DNA of 64,000 bases from Chlamydiota bacterium (lineage in GTDB: Bacteria; Auribacterota; Tritonobacteria; UBA1439), in contig JAAYCL010000044.1 of assembly GCA_012729785.1 (NCBI GenBank), forward strand, positions 58,793-122,792, in the 5' to 3' direction. The number at the start of each line of letters is the position of its first letter. Position 1 is the first letter of the stretch. The notes below the pieces were generated by a model. The model was given only the letters and a program-made list of their open reading frames with translations. It did no database searches and was not told the DNA's origin. Made by a program: the position numbers and the translations under genes. Positions 16,128 through 25,153 of this stretch are shown piece after piece.

Positions 16128-18137
16128 GTGAAAAGAGCACTCGTCGTCATCGCGCTGGCTGTTCTCGCCGCGCCGGTGGCCTATAATGTCGCCACGTCGT
16201 ATGTCGGGGATGAAGATCTCTGGCGCCTCGCGCGCAGTCTGGAGTTGACGCTCAAGGACGCCCTCCTGCAGAGCAACTACCATGTCCCTGGCTGGAAGCA
16301 TTTTCGGCCGACGCAGTACGCCGCGTTTTTCCTGCTCGCCCGCCTCTTCGGGAGGGCCGCATGGGCGTACCATCTCTCGTTCTTCTCCGTCCATGTCCTC
16401 AGCGCGGTCTTCCTCTATCTCCTGACCCTCCGGTTGACGCACAACAGGGTGTGCGCCCTTGTCGCAGGCACCCTGTTCGCCTTCCATCAGGCCAACACGG
16501 AGATCCTGTGCGTGCTCGCATCCTTTCATTACCTGCTGTTGGTTTTTTTCTCCATCCTCACCCTGTTCTTTCTCGCGCGGCATCTCGATCGGGGTCGCAT
16601 GTCGGATCATGCGCTCTCGGTCCTGTGGTGCATCCTCGGGCTCCTCTCCGACACCCCGGGGGTCATTCTCATGCCGTTCGTGCTCCTGCTGGCGGAGTTG
16701 TTCTACCCCGCCAAACTGACCCTGCGGAGAAGGATTTGGCTGTACTCGAGCTACGCGGTCCCTGTGTGCGCCTTTGTATTCGTCCGCCGGCTGCTGGTAC
16801 CCGCCCCCCTGGTCGGGGCGAGCCATATCGCCGACGTTTCGCATATCATTGCGAACTGCCGCATGATCGTCCGCGCCGTCTTCCTGCCGTACGACACCAT
16901 GTGTCACCCCCCGTATGGGGGCGTCTTCCTGGCGTTCTCCGTTTTAATCGGGTGCGCGTATGCAGGCGCCTTCCTTCCGTTCATCCGCCGGGGCGGGCTG
17001 CGCAACAAGCTCTTTCTCTTCTCCGCTATCTGTTTCTCTCTCTACGTGCTCAGCGCGGGCAACTTCTTCGGGCACGAGAGGATGTGCAGTATGGCAATCC
17101 CGTTCTACGCGCTCCTTATGGCATCGCTGTTCTGCAACGGCTATGAGGACACTGGACGGCTGTATAGATTCGCCACGAGTGCTCTCTCTGCAATGCTCAT
17201 GCTGAACAACTACTCCCTTCTGCTTTTGAGGACACATGACTGGGCCAGGGCGGGACAGATAAACAAGAAGGTGATGGAGATCTTCGTCCGCGGCTCGGAT
17301 GAGGCCGCAGGCAGGAAGATCCATACCGTCGGCTTCCACGAGGTCCGGCTCTGGTTCCTTCGGGGGAAGCCGATCGTCGGTGATGCGGGCGAGATGTACC
17401 GCTGGTGCCATTGGTGGAACGGGAAGGATCGCGCGCTCGATGAGACCTATTTCAGGGAGTGGAGCGGCTACCCGGAGATTCTCCGTGCGTACGCGTACGG
17501 TCGGGGGGTGGTGAGGGACGATGATCTGATCGTCGCGCTTGAAAAGCGGAAGGAATACGGCGTCTACTCGTTCGCCGTGAGGGCCGACCGCGCCGAGAAC
17601 GCCCTTGTCGGCCGGCGGAAGCACGTCAAGGCGCCGCGCGAGTCGTCCCCCATCAGGGTCAACTTCCAATGCTTCAACACCCTCTCCATCCCGATGGAGG
17701 GTTTCGAGATCGACGAGGGGAGGAGCTACCAGCCCTGGCGGGGGTATGGATGGGACGGGGAGTTCATCGGGAGGGACGGCATCTGGGACAAGTGGACCGT
17801 GGTGGATATCGACCGCAGGAGCGTTTCGGAGCACCTCAGGGACACGTACGTGTTCACCGACAGGGGGAAGGCCACCTGGACTATTGACCTCGACAACGGC
17901 CCCTATCGCGTGGATCTCGGATGGTGCGATCCGATCTTCCGGAGAGGCCCGCAACGCGTGGCGATCGAGGGGAAGGTTGTAGCGAGCGCCGGGCCGCTGG
18001 AGAGGGACACCCTGTTCTCCGTCGAGAACGTCCCCGTGGAGGTGCGCGACGGGAACCTGACCATGGAACTTATGCCCATGCCGCCGGCATCGAGCGCCAT
18101 CATCAACTACATCATCATAAGAAAAGGCGCCGAGTAG
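16128..18137 (+). CDS. GT-C-like multispanning membrane protein with C-terminal soluble domain
   Basis: A 669-residue protein. About ten hydrophobic helices fill residues 1-400. The first loop carries GDEDLWR, an acidic motif where GT-C glycosyltransferases hold their catalytic carboxylates, and FRPTQY shortly after. The last ~270 residues look soluble and probably face outward; I do not recognise the domain. GTG 16128 is preferred because GGAGGG lies 10 bases upstream; GTG 16110 is possible. The gene lies 25 bases after the radical SAM gene and 59 bases before the PurH-like gene. A glycosyltransferase role is inferred from topology and context. Confidence 0.65.
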   Translation: MKRALVVIALAVLAAPVAYNVATSYVGDEDLWRLARSLELTLKDALLQSNYHVPGWKHFRPTQYAAFFLLARLFGRAAWAYHLSFFSVHVLSAVFLYLLTLRLTHNRVCALVAGTLFAFHQANTEILCVLASFHYLLLVFFSILTLFFLARHLDRGRMSDHALSVLWCILGLLSDTPGVILMPFVLLLAELFYPAKLTLRRRIWLYSSYAVPVCAFVFVRRLLVPAPLVGASHIADVSHIIANCRMIVRAVFLPYDTMCHPPYGGVFLAFSVLIGCAYAGAFLPFIRRGGLRNKLFLFSAICFSLYVLSAGNFFGHERMCSMAIPFYALLMASLFCNGYEDTGRLYRFATSALSAMLMLNNYSLLLLRTHDWARAGQINKKVMEIFVRGSDEAAGRKIHTVGFHEVRLWFLRGKPIVGDAGEMYRWCHWWNGKDRALDETYFREWSGYPEILRAYAYGRGVVRDDDLIVALEKRKEYGVYSFAVRADRAENALVGRRKHVKAPRESSPIRVNFQCFNTLSIPMEGFEIDEGRSYQPWRGYGWDGEFIGRDGIWDKWTVVDIDRRSVSEHLRDTYVFTDRGKATWTIDLDNGPYRVDLGWCDPIFRRGPQRVAIEGKVVASAGPLERDTLFSVENVPVEVRDGNLTMELMPMPPASSAIINYIIIRKGAE

Positions 18138-18196
18138 GTGCGGCGCGGACCGGATATGCGCCCGTTGAAACTTGTTCAGAACGCGAGGCGGACACA

Positions 18197-19735
18197 GTGA
18201 CCGGACCCATCGCGCTCTTCTCCGTCAGCGACCTTCGAAATATCGCCGAATTCGGAACAATATTCATCAAGAACGGTTGGCGGGTGGTGGCCACGCCGGA
18301 CGCCTACGGCGCCCTCAGGACCGCCGGCATCCCCGCGGTCTGCATCGACGAGTTCACGGGCACCGTGGAACGGTACTCGTTTCCCCCCACGCTCCATCCG
18401 AAGGTGGAGGCGGCGCTGACCGCGCCGGGATCGGGGGAGCGCATAGAACTCGTGTACGACATCCCGTATCCCCTCGCGCAGGGGAACGACGTGGGCGGGA
18501 TGACGCTGCTCGCGCTGGCGGTGAAGGGGGGGCGCATCGCCGTGTCGGCGCACGAGGATATGGCCCGTGTCGCGGCGATGGTGAAGGAGCGCGGCGCCGT
18601 CCGCGCCGACGAGCGGGAGCGCCTCGCCGCGAAGGCGCTGCGTCTCATCGAAGGCCACTATGGCGCCCTTCTCGACCGAACGGAAATACCTCCTCGCGCC
18701 GGCATCCGCGGCGTCGAGCAGACGCGGCTCGCCCACGGTGAGAACCCCTACCAGGAACCCGCCTCCCTGTTCGCCGCATGCCCCGGCAACGACGACCCGC
18801 TCGCCCTGCATCGGTTCGAACGGATTTCCGGAGAGACGCCGTGTTTCACCAACATGGCCGACCTCGACAGTGTCGTCGCCACCCTGTGCCGTCTCGCCGG
18901 GGCCTACCGGCGGCTCGGCGGCGGCCTCCCGCACATCGCCGTGGCGGCCAAGCACGGCAACGCCTGCGGCCTGTCGGCGGACCGGACGGACCCGCTCGAG
19001 GCCATCGAGGGGGCGCTCTGGGGCGACCCGGCGGCGGTCTGGGGGGGGGAGGTCGTCGTCACCTTCGAACTGGACGGCGCGCGCGCCGAGCGTCTCCTGC
19101 GGAGCGCGCGGAGAGGGGAACTCCACGGGAGCCCCGGCTGGATGCTCGACGTCGTCGCCGCCCCGGCGTTCTCGGGCGATGCGGTCGAGATTCTCGGGAA
19201 GAGGGCGCGGCGGAAGCTGTTTCTGAACCCCGCCCTCGCCGATCCACCCCCCCCGGCGGACCGTTGGAGCTATCGGGGCGTCAGGGGCGGCTTCCTCAGG
19301 CAGCCGCACCCGTCCTACCTTCTCGACCTCGGCGAGTTGGAGTGGCCCTCGGGGATGTTCGACGCGGCGTCGCTCGACGACCTTCTCATCGCCTGGGCGG
19401 CCGCGTACACCTCGAATCACGGAGGGAACGAGGTGGCGCTCTCCGCAAACCGGGCGCTCATCGGCGTCGGCGGAGGCCCCTCCACCGTCGCGGCAACCGA
19501 GACCGCCGTCGCGCGGGCGCATGCGCACGGGCACGCCACGGCGGGCGCGGCGTTCGCCGCCGACGCCTTCTTCCCGTTCACCGATGCGCCGCGGCTCCTC
19601 GCCGCGGCGGGGTGCGCCTGCGGCCTCGTCCCCCGGGGCGGGCAAAACGAGGGGGAGGTCCGCTCCTTCTTCTCCACGCACGGCGTCAGGGTCGGCTATC
19701 TCCCGGAGCGGTGCCGGGGATTCTGCAGGCACTAG
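18197..19735 (+). CDS. purH: Divergent PurH-like protein (AICAR transformylase / IMP cyclohydrolase family)
   Basis: A 512-residue protein that matches PurH end to end. The N-terminal cyclohydrolase-like part has LFSVSDLRNI (1-17) and TLHPKV near 65. The transformylase part has GENPYQ near 181, the catalytic Lys-His pair in AKHGNACG (K252/H253), SNHGGNEVALSANRALIG, DAFFPF and a terminal FCRH. PurH catalyses the last two steps of IMP synthesis. Here the VKTLHP motif has become PPTLHP, so the lysine before TLH is lost, and the N-terminal domain is shorter; the cyclohydrolase may be inactive. GTG start with GAGG nine bases upstream. Its neighbours are glycan genes, not purine genes. Confidence 0.78.
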   Translation: MTGPIALFSVSDLRNIAEFGTIFIKNGWRVVATPDAYGALRTAGIPAVCIDEFTGTVERYSFPPTLHPKVEAALTAPGSGERIELVYDIPYPLAQGNDVGGMTLLALAVKGGRIAVSAHEDMARVAAMVKERGAVRADERERLAAKALRLIEGHYGALLDRTEIPPRAGIRGVEQTRLAHGENPYQEPASLFAACPGNDDPLALHRFERISGETPCFTNMADLDSVVATLCRLAGAYRRLGGGLPHIAVAAKHGNACGLSADRTDPLEAIEGALWGDPAAVWGGEVVVTFELDGARAERLLRSARRGELHGSPGWMLDVVAAPAFSGDAVEILGKRARRKLFLNPALADPPPPADRWSYRGVRGGFLRQPHPSYLLDLGELEWPSGMFDAASLDDLLIAWAAAYTSNHGGNEVALSANRALIGVGGGPSTVAATETAVARAHAHGHATAGAAFAADAFFPFTDAPRLLAAAGCACGLVPRGGQNEGEVRSFFSTHGVRVGYLPERCRGFCRH

Positions 19736-19764
19736 GGACGGGGTGGCGGGTGGCGCGAGGTAGA

Positions 19765-19773
19765 TGCTATACT
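19765..19773 (+). promoter_or_regulatory. Putative extended -10 promoter
   Basis: TGCTATACT fits the extended -10 form TGnTATAAT and lies about 22 bases before the epimerase ATG, in the short gap after the PurH-like gene. No -35 box is visible, as expected for this type. It would start the nucleotide-sugar operon. Confidence 0.45.
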
Positions 19774-19794
19774 TGCGCGTCCGGAGGGTTGATC

Positions 19795-20730
19795 ATGATG
19801 AAGGTTCTCTTGACCGGGGGGGCGGGGTATATCGGCTCGGTGCTCACCGGGCGCCTTCTCGCGCGCGGGATGGACGTCGCCGTCGTGGACAAGCTCATCT
19901 ACCGCCAGACCAGCCTGCTTCAGTACTTCGACAACCCGCGCTTCTCCTTCGTCAACGGCGACGTGCGGGACGAGCGGCTGATGCGGGACCTCGTCCGGGA
20001 CAGGGACGTCATCCTCCCCCTCGCGGCCATTGTGGGCGCGCCTGCCTGCGCGCGGGACCCGGAGTCGAGCACGTCCATCAATCTGCACGCGGTGGCGATG
20101 CTCGCCAAGATCAGTTCCGCGGGCCAGGCGGTGATCTACCCCACCACGAACAGCGGCTACGGGACGACCTCCGGCGAGGAGTTCTGCACCGAGGAGACCC
20201 CGCTCGCCCCCATCTCCCTCTACGGCAGGGACAAGGTGGAGGCGGAGCGGATCCTGCTCGAGCGGGGCAATGCCGTCACGCTGCGCTTCGCGACCGTCTT
20301 CGGCGTGTCGCCGCGGATGCGGCTGGACCTCCTGGTCAACGACTTCACCTTCCGCGCGGTGCGGGATCGCTTCCTGGTGATCTTCGAGAAGCAGTTCAAG
20401 CGCAACTTCCTGCACGTCCTGGACGCCGCGGACTGCTTCGTCTTCTGCATCGAACAGTTCGCGCAGATGAAGGGCGAACCGTACAACGTCGGCCTCAACG
20501 AGGCGAACATCTCCAAGGAGGAGCTCGCCCTCGCGATCAAGAGGCGGGTCCCCGAACTGTACATCCACTTCGCGGAGGTCGGCTCGGACCCCGACAAGAG
20601 AAACTACGTCGTCTCGAACGACAAGATCAACAGGAAGGGGTTTGTGGCGTCCCACGGCCTGGACGAGGGCATCCGGCAGCTCATCCGGGCGTACGCGATG
20701 ATCGGGAAATCCGAGATGTACAACTGCTGA
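19795..20730 (+). CDS. NAD-dependent epimerase/dehydratase (extended SDR)
   Basis: A 311-residue SDR protein. The Rossmann GGAGYIGS motif is at 8-15. The catalytic Tyr-x3-Lys is Y143/K147 (LYGRDK), with the partner Thr/Ser in PTTNSGYG near 117. Known relatives act on nucleotide sugars or UDP-hexoses as epimerases or dehydratases. GGAGG seven bases upstream supports the first of two adjacent ATGs. It opens an operon with two more SDR genes, an NTP transferase and an HddA-like kinase, so a GDP- or dTDP-sugar is the likely substrate. The exact reaction cannot be assigned. Confidence 0.85.
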   Translation: MMKVLLTGGAGYIGSVLTGRLLARGMDVAVVDKLIYRQTSLLQYFDNPRFSFVNGDVRDERLMRDLVRDRDVILPLAAIVGAPACARDPESSTSINLHAVAMLAKISSAGQAVIYPTTNSGYGTTSGEEFCTEETPLAPISLYGRDKVEAERILLERGNAVTLRFATVFGVSPRMRLDLLVNDFTFRAVRDRFLVIFEKQFKRNFLHVLDAADCFVFCIEQFAQMKGEPYNVGLNEANISKEELALAIKRRVPELYIHFAEVGSDPDKRNYVVSNDKINRKGFVASHGLDEGIRQLIRAYAMIGKSEMYNC

Positions 20731-20744
20731 AGGCGGGGGGAACG

Positions 20745-21710
20745 ATGGCCGATCGGATGGATCTGAGAGGGAAGAGGATCCTCGTGGCGGGCGCGGACGG
20801 TTTTCTCGCGCACCACGTGCTCGCGGAACTCGAGAAGCGGGGGGCGCGCGACGTCGTTCAAGCGGACCGGCGCGACTGCGACCTCCGCGAGCAGGCCGAT
20901 GTCCGCCGGCTTCTCGCGGAGGCGAAACCGCAGGTCGTGGTGAATCTCGCCGGCCTCGTGGGCGGGATCCTGGTGAACACCCAGCGGCCCGCCGAGTTCT
21001 TCTACGACAATCTGACGGCGGGCACCCTGCTGATGCACGAATCGTGGCGGGCGGGGGTGGAGAAGTACGCGGCCTGCATGTGCGGCTGCTCCTATCCGGA
21101 CACGGGTTCTCCGCTGATCTCCGAGGCGATGCTCTGGGACGGCCCCCCGCAGCGGAACTCGGCCCCGTACGGAAGCGCCAAGCGTCTCCTCCCCGTGCAG
21201 GCGGAGGCATACCGGCGCCAGTACGGGTTCCGCGCGATTGTCCTCGTCCCGGGAAACATCTACGGTCCCCACGAGAACTTCAGTCTCAACGACGCGCACG
21301 TCATCCCCTCCCTCATCAGGAAGTTCTACGAGGCGCGGAGGGGCGGGGCGCCCCGGGTCACGGTCTGGGGGTCGGGGAGCCCCGTCCGCGACTTCGTCTA
21401 TGCCGGCGACGCCGCGGAGGCGATCGTCCTCGCCCTGGAGACGTACGACGGGGCCGAGATCGTCAACATCTCCTCCGGCACCGCGACCTCGGTGCGGGAG
21501 CTCGTACAACTCATCGCCGAACTGTTCAATTACCGGGGGGAGATCGTCTGGGATGCCTCCAAGCCCGACGGGCAGGCGCGCAAGATCTTCGACACCGCCC
21601 GGATGCGCCTCCTCCTCGGCTACGAGTGCAGGACTACGCTACGCGAGGGGCTGGAAAAGACCATCGCCTGGCTCGAGGAGAACTATCCGCGGGGGACCGT
21701 GCGGCTGTGA
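20745..21710 (+). CDS. GDP-L-fucose synthase-like SDR (epimerase/reductase)
   Basis: A 321-residue extended SDR. The dinucleotide motif is GADGFLA (16-22), degenerate from GxxGxxG. LAGLVGGILVN near 68 and CMCGCSYP near 111 match the GDP-4-keto-6-deoxymannose 3,5-epimerase-reductase (Fcl/WcaG) family. The catalytic pair is Y142/K146. In heptose pathways such proteins reduce or epimerise GDP-4-keto sugars. It starts 15 bases after the previous stop, with a GGGGGG ribosome site. The stop overlaps the next GTG start (GTGA). The cysteine-rich CMCGC stretch matches the active-site region of that family. Confidence 0.82.
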   Translation: MADRMDLRGKRILVAGADGFLAHHVLAELEKRGARDVVQADRRDCDLREQADVRRLLAEAKPQVVVNLAGLVGGILVNTQRPAEFFYDNLTAGTLLMHESWRAGVEKYAACMCGCSYPDTGSPLISEAMLWDGPPQRNSAPYGSAKRLLPVQAEAYRRQYGFRAIVLVPGNIYGPHENFSLNDAHVIPSLIRKFYEARRGGAPRVTVWGSGSPVRDFVYAGDAAEAIVLALETYDGAEIVNISSGTATSVRELVQLIAELFNYRGEIVWDASKPDGQARKIFDTARMRLLLGYECRTTLREGLEKTIAWLEENYPRGTVRL

Positions 21711-22468
21711 TCCTCATCCTCGGCGCGCGGGGGTTCGTCGGCTCGGCGTTCTGCGCGGCGTGCGCGGCGGCGGGTCTGGATTTCCAGGGAGTGGACCTCG
21801 ACGACTACGACGGCGCGCGCGGCGCCCGCTGCGATCTGTTGATCAACGCCGACGGGAACTCGAAGAAGTATCTCGCCGAGAAGGAACCGGCTCGGGACTT
21901 CCGGCTCTCCGTCTTGAGCGTAATGGACAGCATCGCGGATTTCTCCTTCCGCAGGTATCTCTATATCTCGTCCACGGCGGTCTATCCCGACCCGTCCGAT
22001 CCGCGGCGCACCGCCGAAGACGCCGTCCTCGACCCTGCCGCGCAGTCCCGCTACGGCTTCCACAAGCGCCTCGCCGAGGAGCTGGTCGTGAAATACTGTC
22101 CCGACTGGCTCATCCTCCGGCTCGGCGGGATGGTGGGGGAGGGGATGCGCAAGGGGCCTATCCACGACATCCTGACGGGGGCGCCGCTTTGGGTCGGCAC
22201 CAAGTCGAGGTTTCAGTTCATCCACACGCGCGACGTGGCCCGCATCGCCCTTCGGATGCTCGCGGAGGGGAGCGGACAAGAGATCTTCAATGTCTGCGGA
22301 AGGGGGACCGTCACGCTCGCCGAGGTGCAGGGGATGGCGGGCCTCGCGGGGGAGAACGACCTGCCCGCCGAGGTATGGGACGTCAATACGGACAAGGCCC
22401 ATCGCCGCTTCGGCCTCCCCTCGACGGAGGATACGGTGCGCGCCTTCATCGCGCGGCGGCGGTCGTGA
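21707..22468 (+). CDS. NAD-dependent epimerase/dehydratase (short SDR)
   Basis: A 253-residue SDR, shorter than the usual ~300 residues. It has GARGFVG at 6-12, ISSTAVYP near 88, and the catalytic pair Y116/K120 (YGFHK). It starts at a GTG that overlaps the previous stop codon. It ends in TGATG with the nucleotidyltransferase gene. The substrate is probably the same nucleotide sugar handled by the two SDR enzymes before it. Reduction of a 4-keto intermediate is one option, but nothing in the sequence settles this. Confidence 0.82.
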   Translation: MILILGARGFVGSAFCAACAAAGLDFQGVDLDDYDGARGARCDLLINADGNSKKYLAEKEPARDFRLSVLSVMDSIADFSFRRYLYISSTAVYPDPSDPRRTAEDAVLDPAAQSRYGFHKRLAEELVVKYCPDWLILRLGGMVGEGMRKGPIHDILTGAPLWVGTKSRFQFIHTRDVARIALRMLAEGSGQEIFNVCGRGTVTLAEVQGMAGLAGENDLPAEVWDVNTDKAHRRFGLPSTEDTVRAFIARRRS

Positions 22469-23331
22469 TGCAGCCCCAAAGGGGGGATAAAGGGAAGAAA
22501 CGCGCCGCGGGGAATACGCCCCGATCCTCCCCCCCGCGAGGAGGGTCCGGAAAGGCCGCGCCTGGCCGTTCCGCGTCCGGGGTATACCCATTTTTCCGGA
22601 ATGATGTTATCATCCTCGCCGGAGGTTTCGGCAGAAGGCTCGCAGGGGCGCTCGGCGGACTCCCCAAGCCGATGGTCGAGGTCGCGGGGCGGCCGTTCCT
22701 CGAGTGGGTGCTTCTGTACCTGCGGCGCTTCGGTTTCCTGTCGTTTGTCTTCTCCACCGGCTACCGCCGCGAGTCGGTGCGGGGGTTCTTCGGCGACGGG
22801 AGACGCTGGGGCGTCGAAATCGAGTACGCCGAGGAGGATGCGCCGCGGGGGACCGCGGGGGCGCTCCATCTGGCCGTCGCCGCCACGCGTTCCGCCGACC
22901 TCCTCGTGCTGAACGGCGATTCGCTGTGTTTGTGCGATTTGGGCGAGTTGTATCGGTTCCACCAGTCCCGCGGCGGGGAGGCGACGATCTGCTGCGTCCG
23001 TGTCCGGGACGCCTCCCGGTACGGCGCCGTGGTTTTCGACGAGACGGGTATGATCACGCGCTTCGCCGAGAAGGGATGCCCGGGCGGCGGCTGGATCAAC
23101 GCGGGGATCTACTGGATGCGGAGGGGGTTCATCGAGGGGATGCGGGGGCGCGCGCCCCTCTCGCTCGAGCAGGACATCCTCCCGTGTCGAACGGGGCGGG
23201 GGCTGTACGCGTACCGCGCGAACGACCCGTTCATGGACATCGGCACGCACGAGGCGCTCGCGCGCGCGCCCGGATTTGTGAAGAGAAACAATCTGCCGCG
23301 CCTTGCGCGTGCTACCGAGGGGGATGCATGA
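22468..23331 (+). CDS. Sugar-phosphate nucleotidyltransferase (HddC-like)
   Basis: A 287-residue protein. From residue 47 it is a standard NTP transferase: LAGGFGRRL signature near 50, KPM near 67 and LNGDSL near 149. The next gene is an HddA-like kinase, which points to D-glycero-alpha-D-manno-heptose-1-phosphate guanylyltransferase (HddC). The first 45 residues are an odd Arg/Pro/Gly/Ser-rich extension. There is no other ATG, GTG or TTG in frame before the catalytic domain, so either the extension is real or a rare start codon is used. The start overlaps the previous stop (TGATG) and the stop overlaps the kinase start (ATGA). Confidence 0.8.
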   Translation: MQPQRGDKGKKRAAGNTPRSSPPRGGSGKAAPGRSASGVYPFFRNDVIILAGGFGRRLAGALGGLPKPMVEVAGRPFLEWVLLYLRRFGFLSFVFSTGYRRESVRGFFGDGRRWGVEIEYAEEDAPRGTAGALHLAVAATRSADLLVLNGDSLCLCDLGELYRFHQSRGGEATICCVRVRDASRYGAVVFDETGMITRFAEKGCPGGGWINAGIYWMRRGFIEGMRGRAPLSLEQDILPCRTGRGLYAYRANDPFMDIGTHEALARAPGFVKRNNLPRLARATEGDA

Positions 23332-24317
23332 TCATCTCGCGAACGCCCGTCCGGGTGAGCTTCCTCGGGGGGGGCTCCGACTACCCGGAGTACTGCCGGG
23401 ACCATATCGGGATGACCCTGTGCGCCACGATAGACAAGTACTCGTACATCACGGTCAACGCGCTGAGCGGCTTCTTCGATCACAGCATCCGCATCAGCTA
23501 CTCCAGAACGGAGCTCGCGAAAAAACTCGACGAGATCCAACACCCGTCCGTCAGGGAGTGCCTGCGCAGCATGGGGATCGAGAAGGGGATCGAGGTCCAC
23601 TACGTCGGGGACCTCCCCGCGCGCACGGGGCTGGGCTCGTCGTCGTCGTTCACCGTGGGGCTGCTCCATGCCCTCTACGCCCACAAGGGGCGGATGGTCG
23701 AGAAGCGCCGCCTCGCCGAGGAGGCGGTACGGGTCGAACGGGAGATGATCGGGGAGAGGGTCGGTCTCCAGGACCAGTACGCGTGCGCCTTCGGAGGGTT
23801 CCTTCACCTGTCGTTCCGCCGGGGGACGGAGGCGGAGGTGCGGCACCTGACGCTGGCGCCGCAGCGGGTCAAGGCGATACAGGACAGGCTGCTCCTCTTC
23901 TACACGGGCCTCCAGCGGACCGCCCACGAGATCCTCGGGGAGCAGATGGAGAAGACCGAGAGAGGTGACGTGGACCGGCAACTCGAGGCGCTCGCCGCGC
24001 TCGTCCCCCGCGGGGCCTCGATCCTCTGCGAGAGCGACGACCTCTCGGAGTTCGGCGCGCTGCTCCACGAGAACTGGATGCTGAAGCGGGAGCTGTCGAG
24101 CGCCATCACCAACAAAACGATCGATGACTGCTACGAGGCGGCCCGGGCGGCGGGCGCCCTCGGCGGCAAGCTGTGCGGCGCGGGCGGGGGAGGGTTCATC
24201 CTCCTCTACGTGGAGCCGTATAACCAGGAAAAGGTCCGCAGGGCTTTGCGATCCCTCCTGGAGGTCCAGTTCTCGTTCGAGACCGAGGGAAGCACGATCA
24301 TCTTCTACAGGCCGTAA
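23328..24317 (+). CDS. hddA: D-glycero-alpha-D-manno-heptose-7-phosphate kinase-like GHMP kinase
   Basis: A 329-residue GHMP kinase that matches HddA in length and motifs. The N-terminus RTPVRVSFLGGGSDYPEY is the HddA type. The ATP-binding PARTGLGSSSSFT lies at 98-109 and the C-terminal GHMP motif KLCGAGGGGF near 285. HddA phosphorylates heptose-7-phosphate at C1 to feed GDP-heptose synthesis. With the preceding guanylyltransferase-like gene it supplies two of the four known steps; the isomerase (GmhA) and phosphatase (GmhB) are not in this window. The ATG overlaps the previous stop. A related sugar-1-kinase activity cannot be excluded. Confidence 0.8.
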   Translation: MIISRTPVRVSFLGGGSDYPEYCRDHIGMTLCATIDKYSYITVNALSGFFDHSIRISYSRTELAKKLDEIQHPSVRECLRSMGIEKGIEVHYVGDLPARTGLGSSSSFTVGLLHALYAHKGRMVEKRRLAEEAVRVEREMIGERVGLQDQYACAFGGFLHLSFRRGTEAEVRHLTLAPQRVKAIQDRLLLFYTGLQRTAHEILGEQMEKTERGDVDRQLEALAALVPRGASILCESDDLSEFGALLHENWMLKRELSSAITNKTIDDCYEAARAAGALGGKLCGAGGGGFILLYVEPYNQEKVRRALRSLLEVQFSFETEGSTIIFYRP

Positions 24318-24331
24318 CGCGGAAGGCGGAT

Positions 24332-25063
24332 ATGGCAGCCAAACCGGCGTTGAGCGTCATCATCTCCTGTTTCAATGAGGAGGAGAGCATCGGGGAGTGC
24401 CTGCGGAGGACGATGCAGGCCGTCCCCGACGCCGAGATCCTCGTCATCCACGGCGGGAGCGACAAAACCGCCGACATCGCCGAGGAGATGGCCCGCGGGA
24501 ACCCGAAGATCACGGTCATCCGGAACCTCGACGACCGGGGAAAGGGGCACGCGATCAAGGTGGGGATCAGGCGGTCGTCCGCCGACGTGATGGTGCAGTT
24601 CGACGCCGACCTCCAGTTCATGCCCGAGGAGATACCGAAGGTCGTCCGGCCGATCCTCGCCGGCGAGGCGGATTTCTCGTTCGGCGCGCGCTTCATGAAG
24701 GAGTCCGACGTGGAGCGGTACGACTTCAGCTTCTTCCGTGTGATGGGCAACCGCATCGTGAACCGATACGTCAACCTCCTGACCCGGCAGCGGTTCTGCG
24801 ACATCACGACCGGATTCAAGGCGTGGACGCGGGACGCGATCGAAAGCGTCGCCTTCAAGGACGACCGGTTTATCTACGAGGCGGAGATCGCGGTCAGGGC
24901 GGGGCTCGCGGGGCGCCGGTTCGCCATGGTGCCGATCACCTACTTCAACCGATACGGCGGCATCTCGGGACACGGGCGCGGGTGGAAGGAGCCGGTGAGC
25001 ATCATCTGGACCGGCGTCAAGATCCTGATCTTCTCCACGCTGATACGCCTCTCCCTCTGGTGA
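24332..25063 (+). CDS. Glycosyltransferase family 2 (DPM1-like)
   Basis: A 243-residue soluble GT2 enzyme. It has IISCFNEEESI near 10, the VIHGGSDKT motif near 40 and the metal site QFDADLQF near 88. It lacks a C-terminal membrane domain, like DPM1-type polyprenyl-phosphate sugar transferases. It starts 14 bases after the HddA-like gene with a GGAAGG ribosome site, so it may use the sugar made by this operon. It is the last intact gene before a decayed membrane-protein gene. Donor and acceptor are not assignable. Confidence 0.85.
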   Translation: MAAKPALSVIISCFNEEESIGECLRRTMQAVPDAEILVIHGGSDKTADIAEEMARGNPKITVIRNLDDRGKGHAIKVGIRRSSADVMVQFDADLQFMPEEIPKVVRPILAGEADFSFGARFMKESDVERYDFSFFRVMGNRIVNRYVNLLTRQRFCDITTGFKAWTRDAIESVAFKDDRFIYEAEIAVRAGLAGRRFAMVPITYFNRYGGISGHGRGWKEPVSIIWTGVKILIFSTLIRLSLW

Positions 25064-25153
25064 ACGGCTCGGGGGGCGCGGGCATGCGCGCCGCCGCAAC
25101 CTCAACGGCGGCGTCTTGCTCGACGGGGTGGTGCGAGGTCCCGTTCCTCATAG

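Noticed and set aside
8095-16150. A chain of long minus-strand open frames (457 to 802 residues) opposite the 8.2-16.1 kb operon
   Set aside because: All are antisense to genes with clear motifs and ribosome sites, show repetitive Arg/Asp/Glu/Pro composition and have no recognisable domain.
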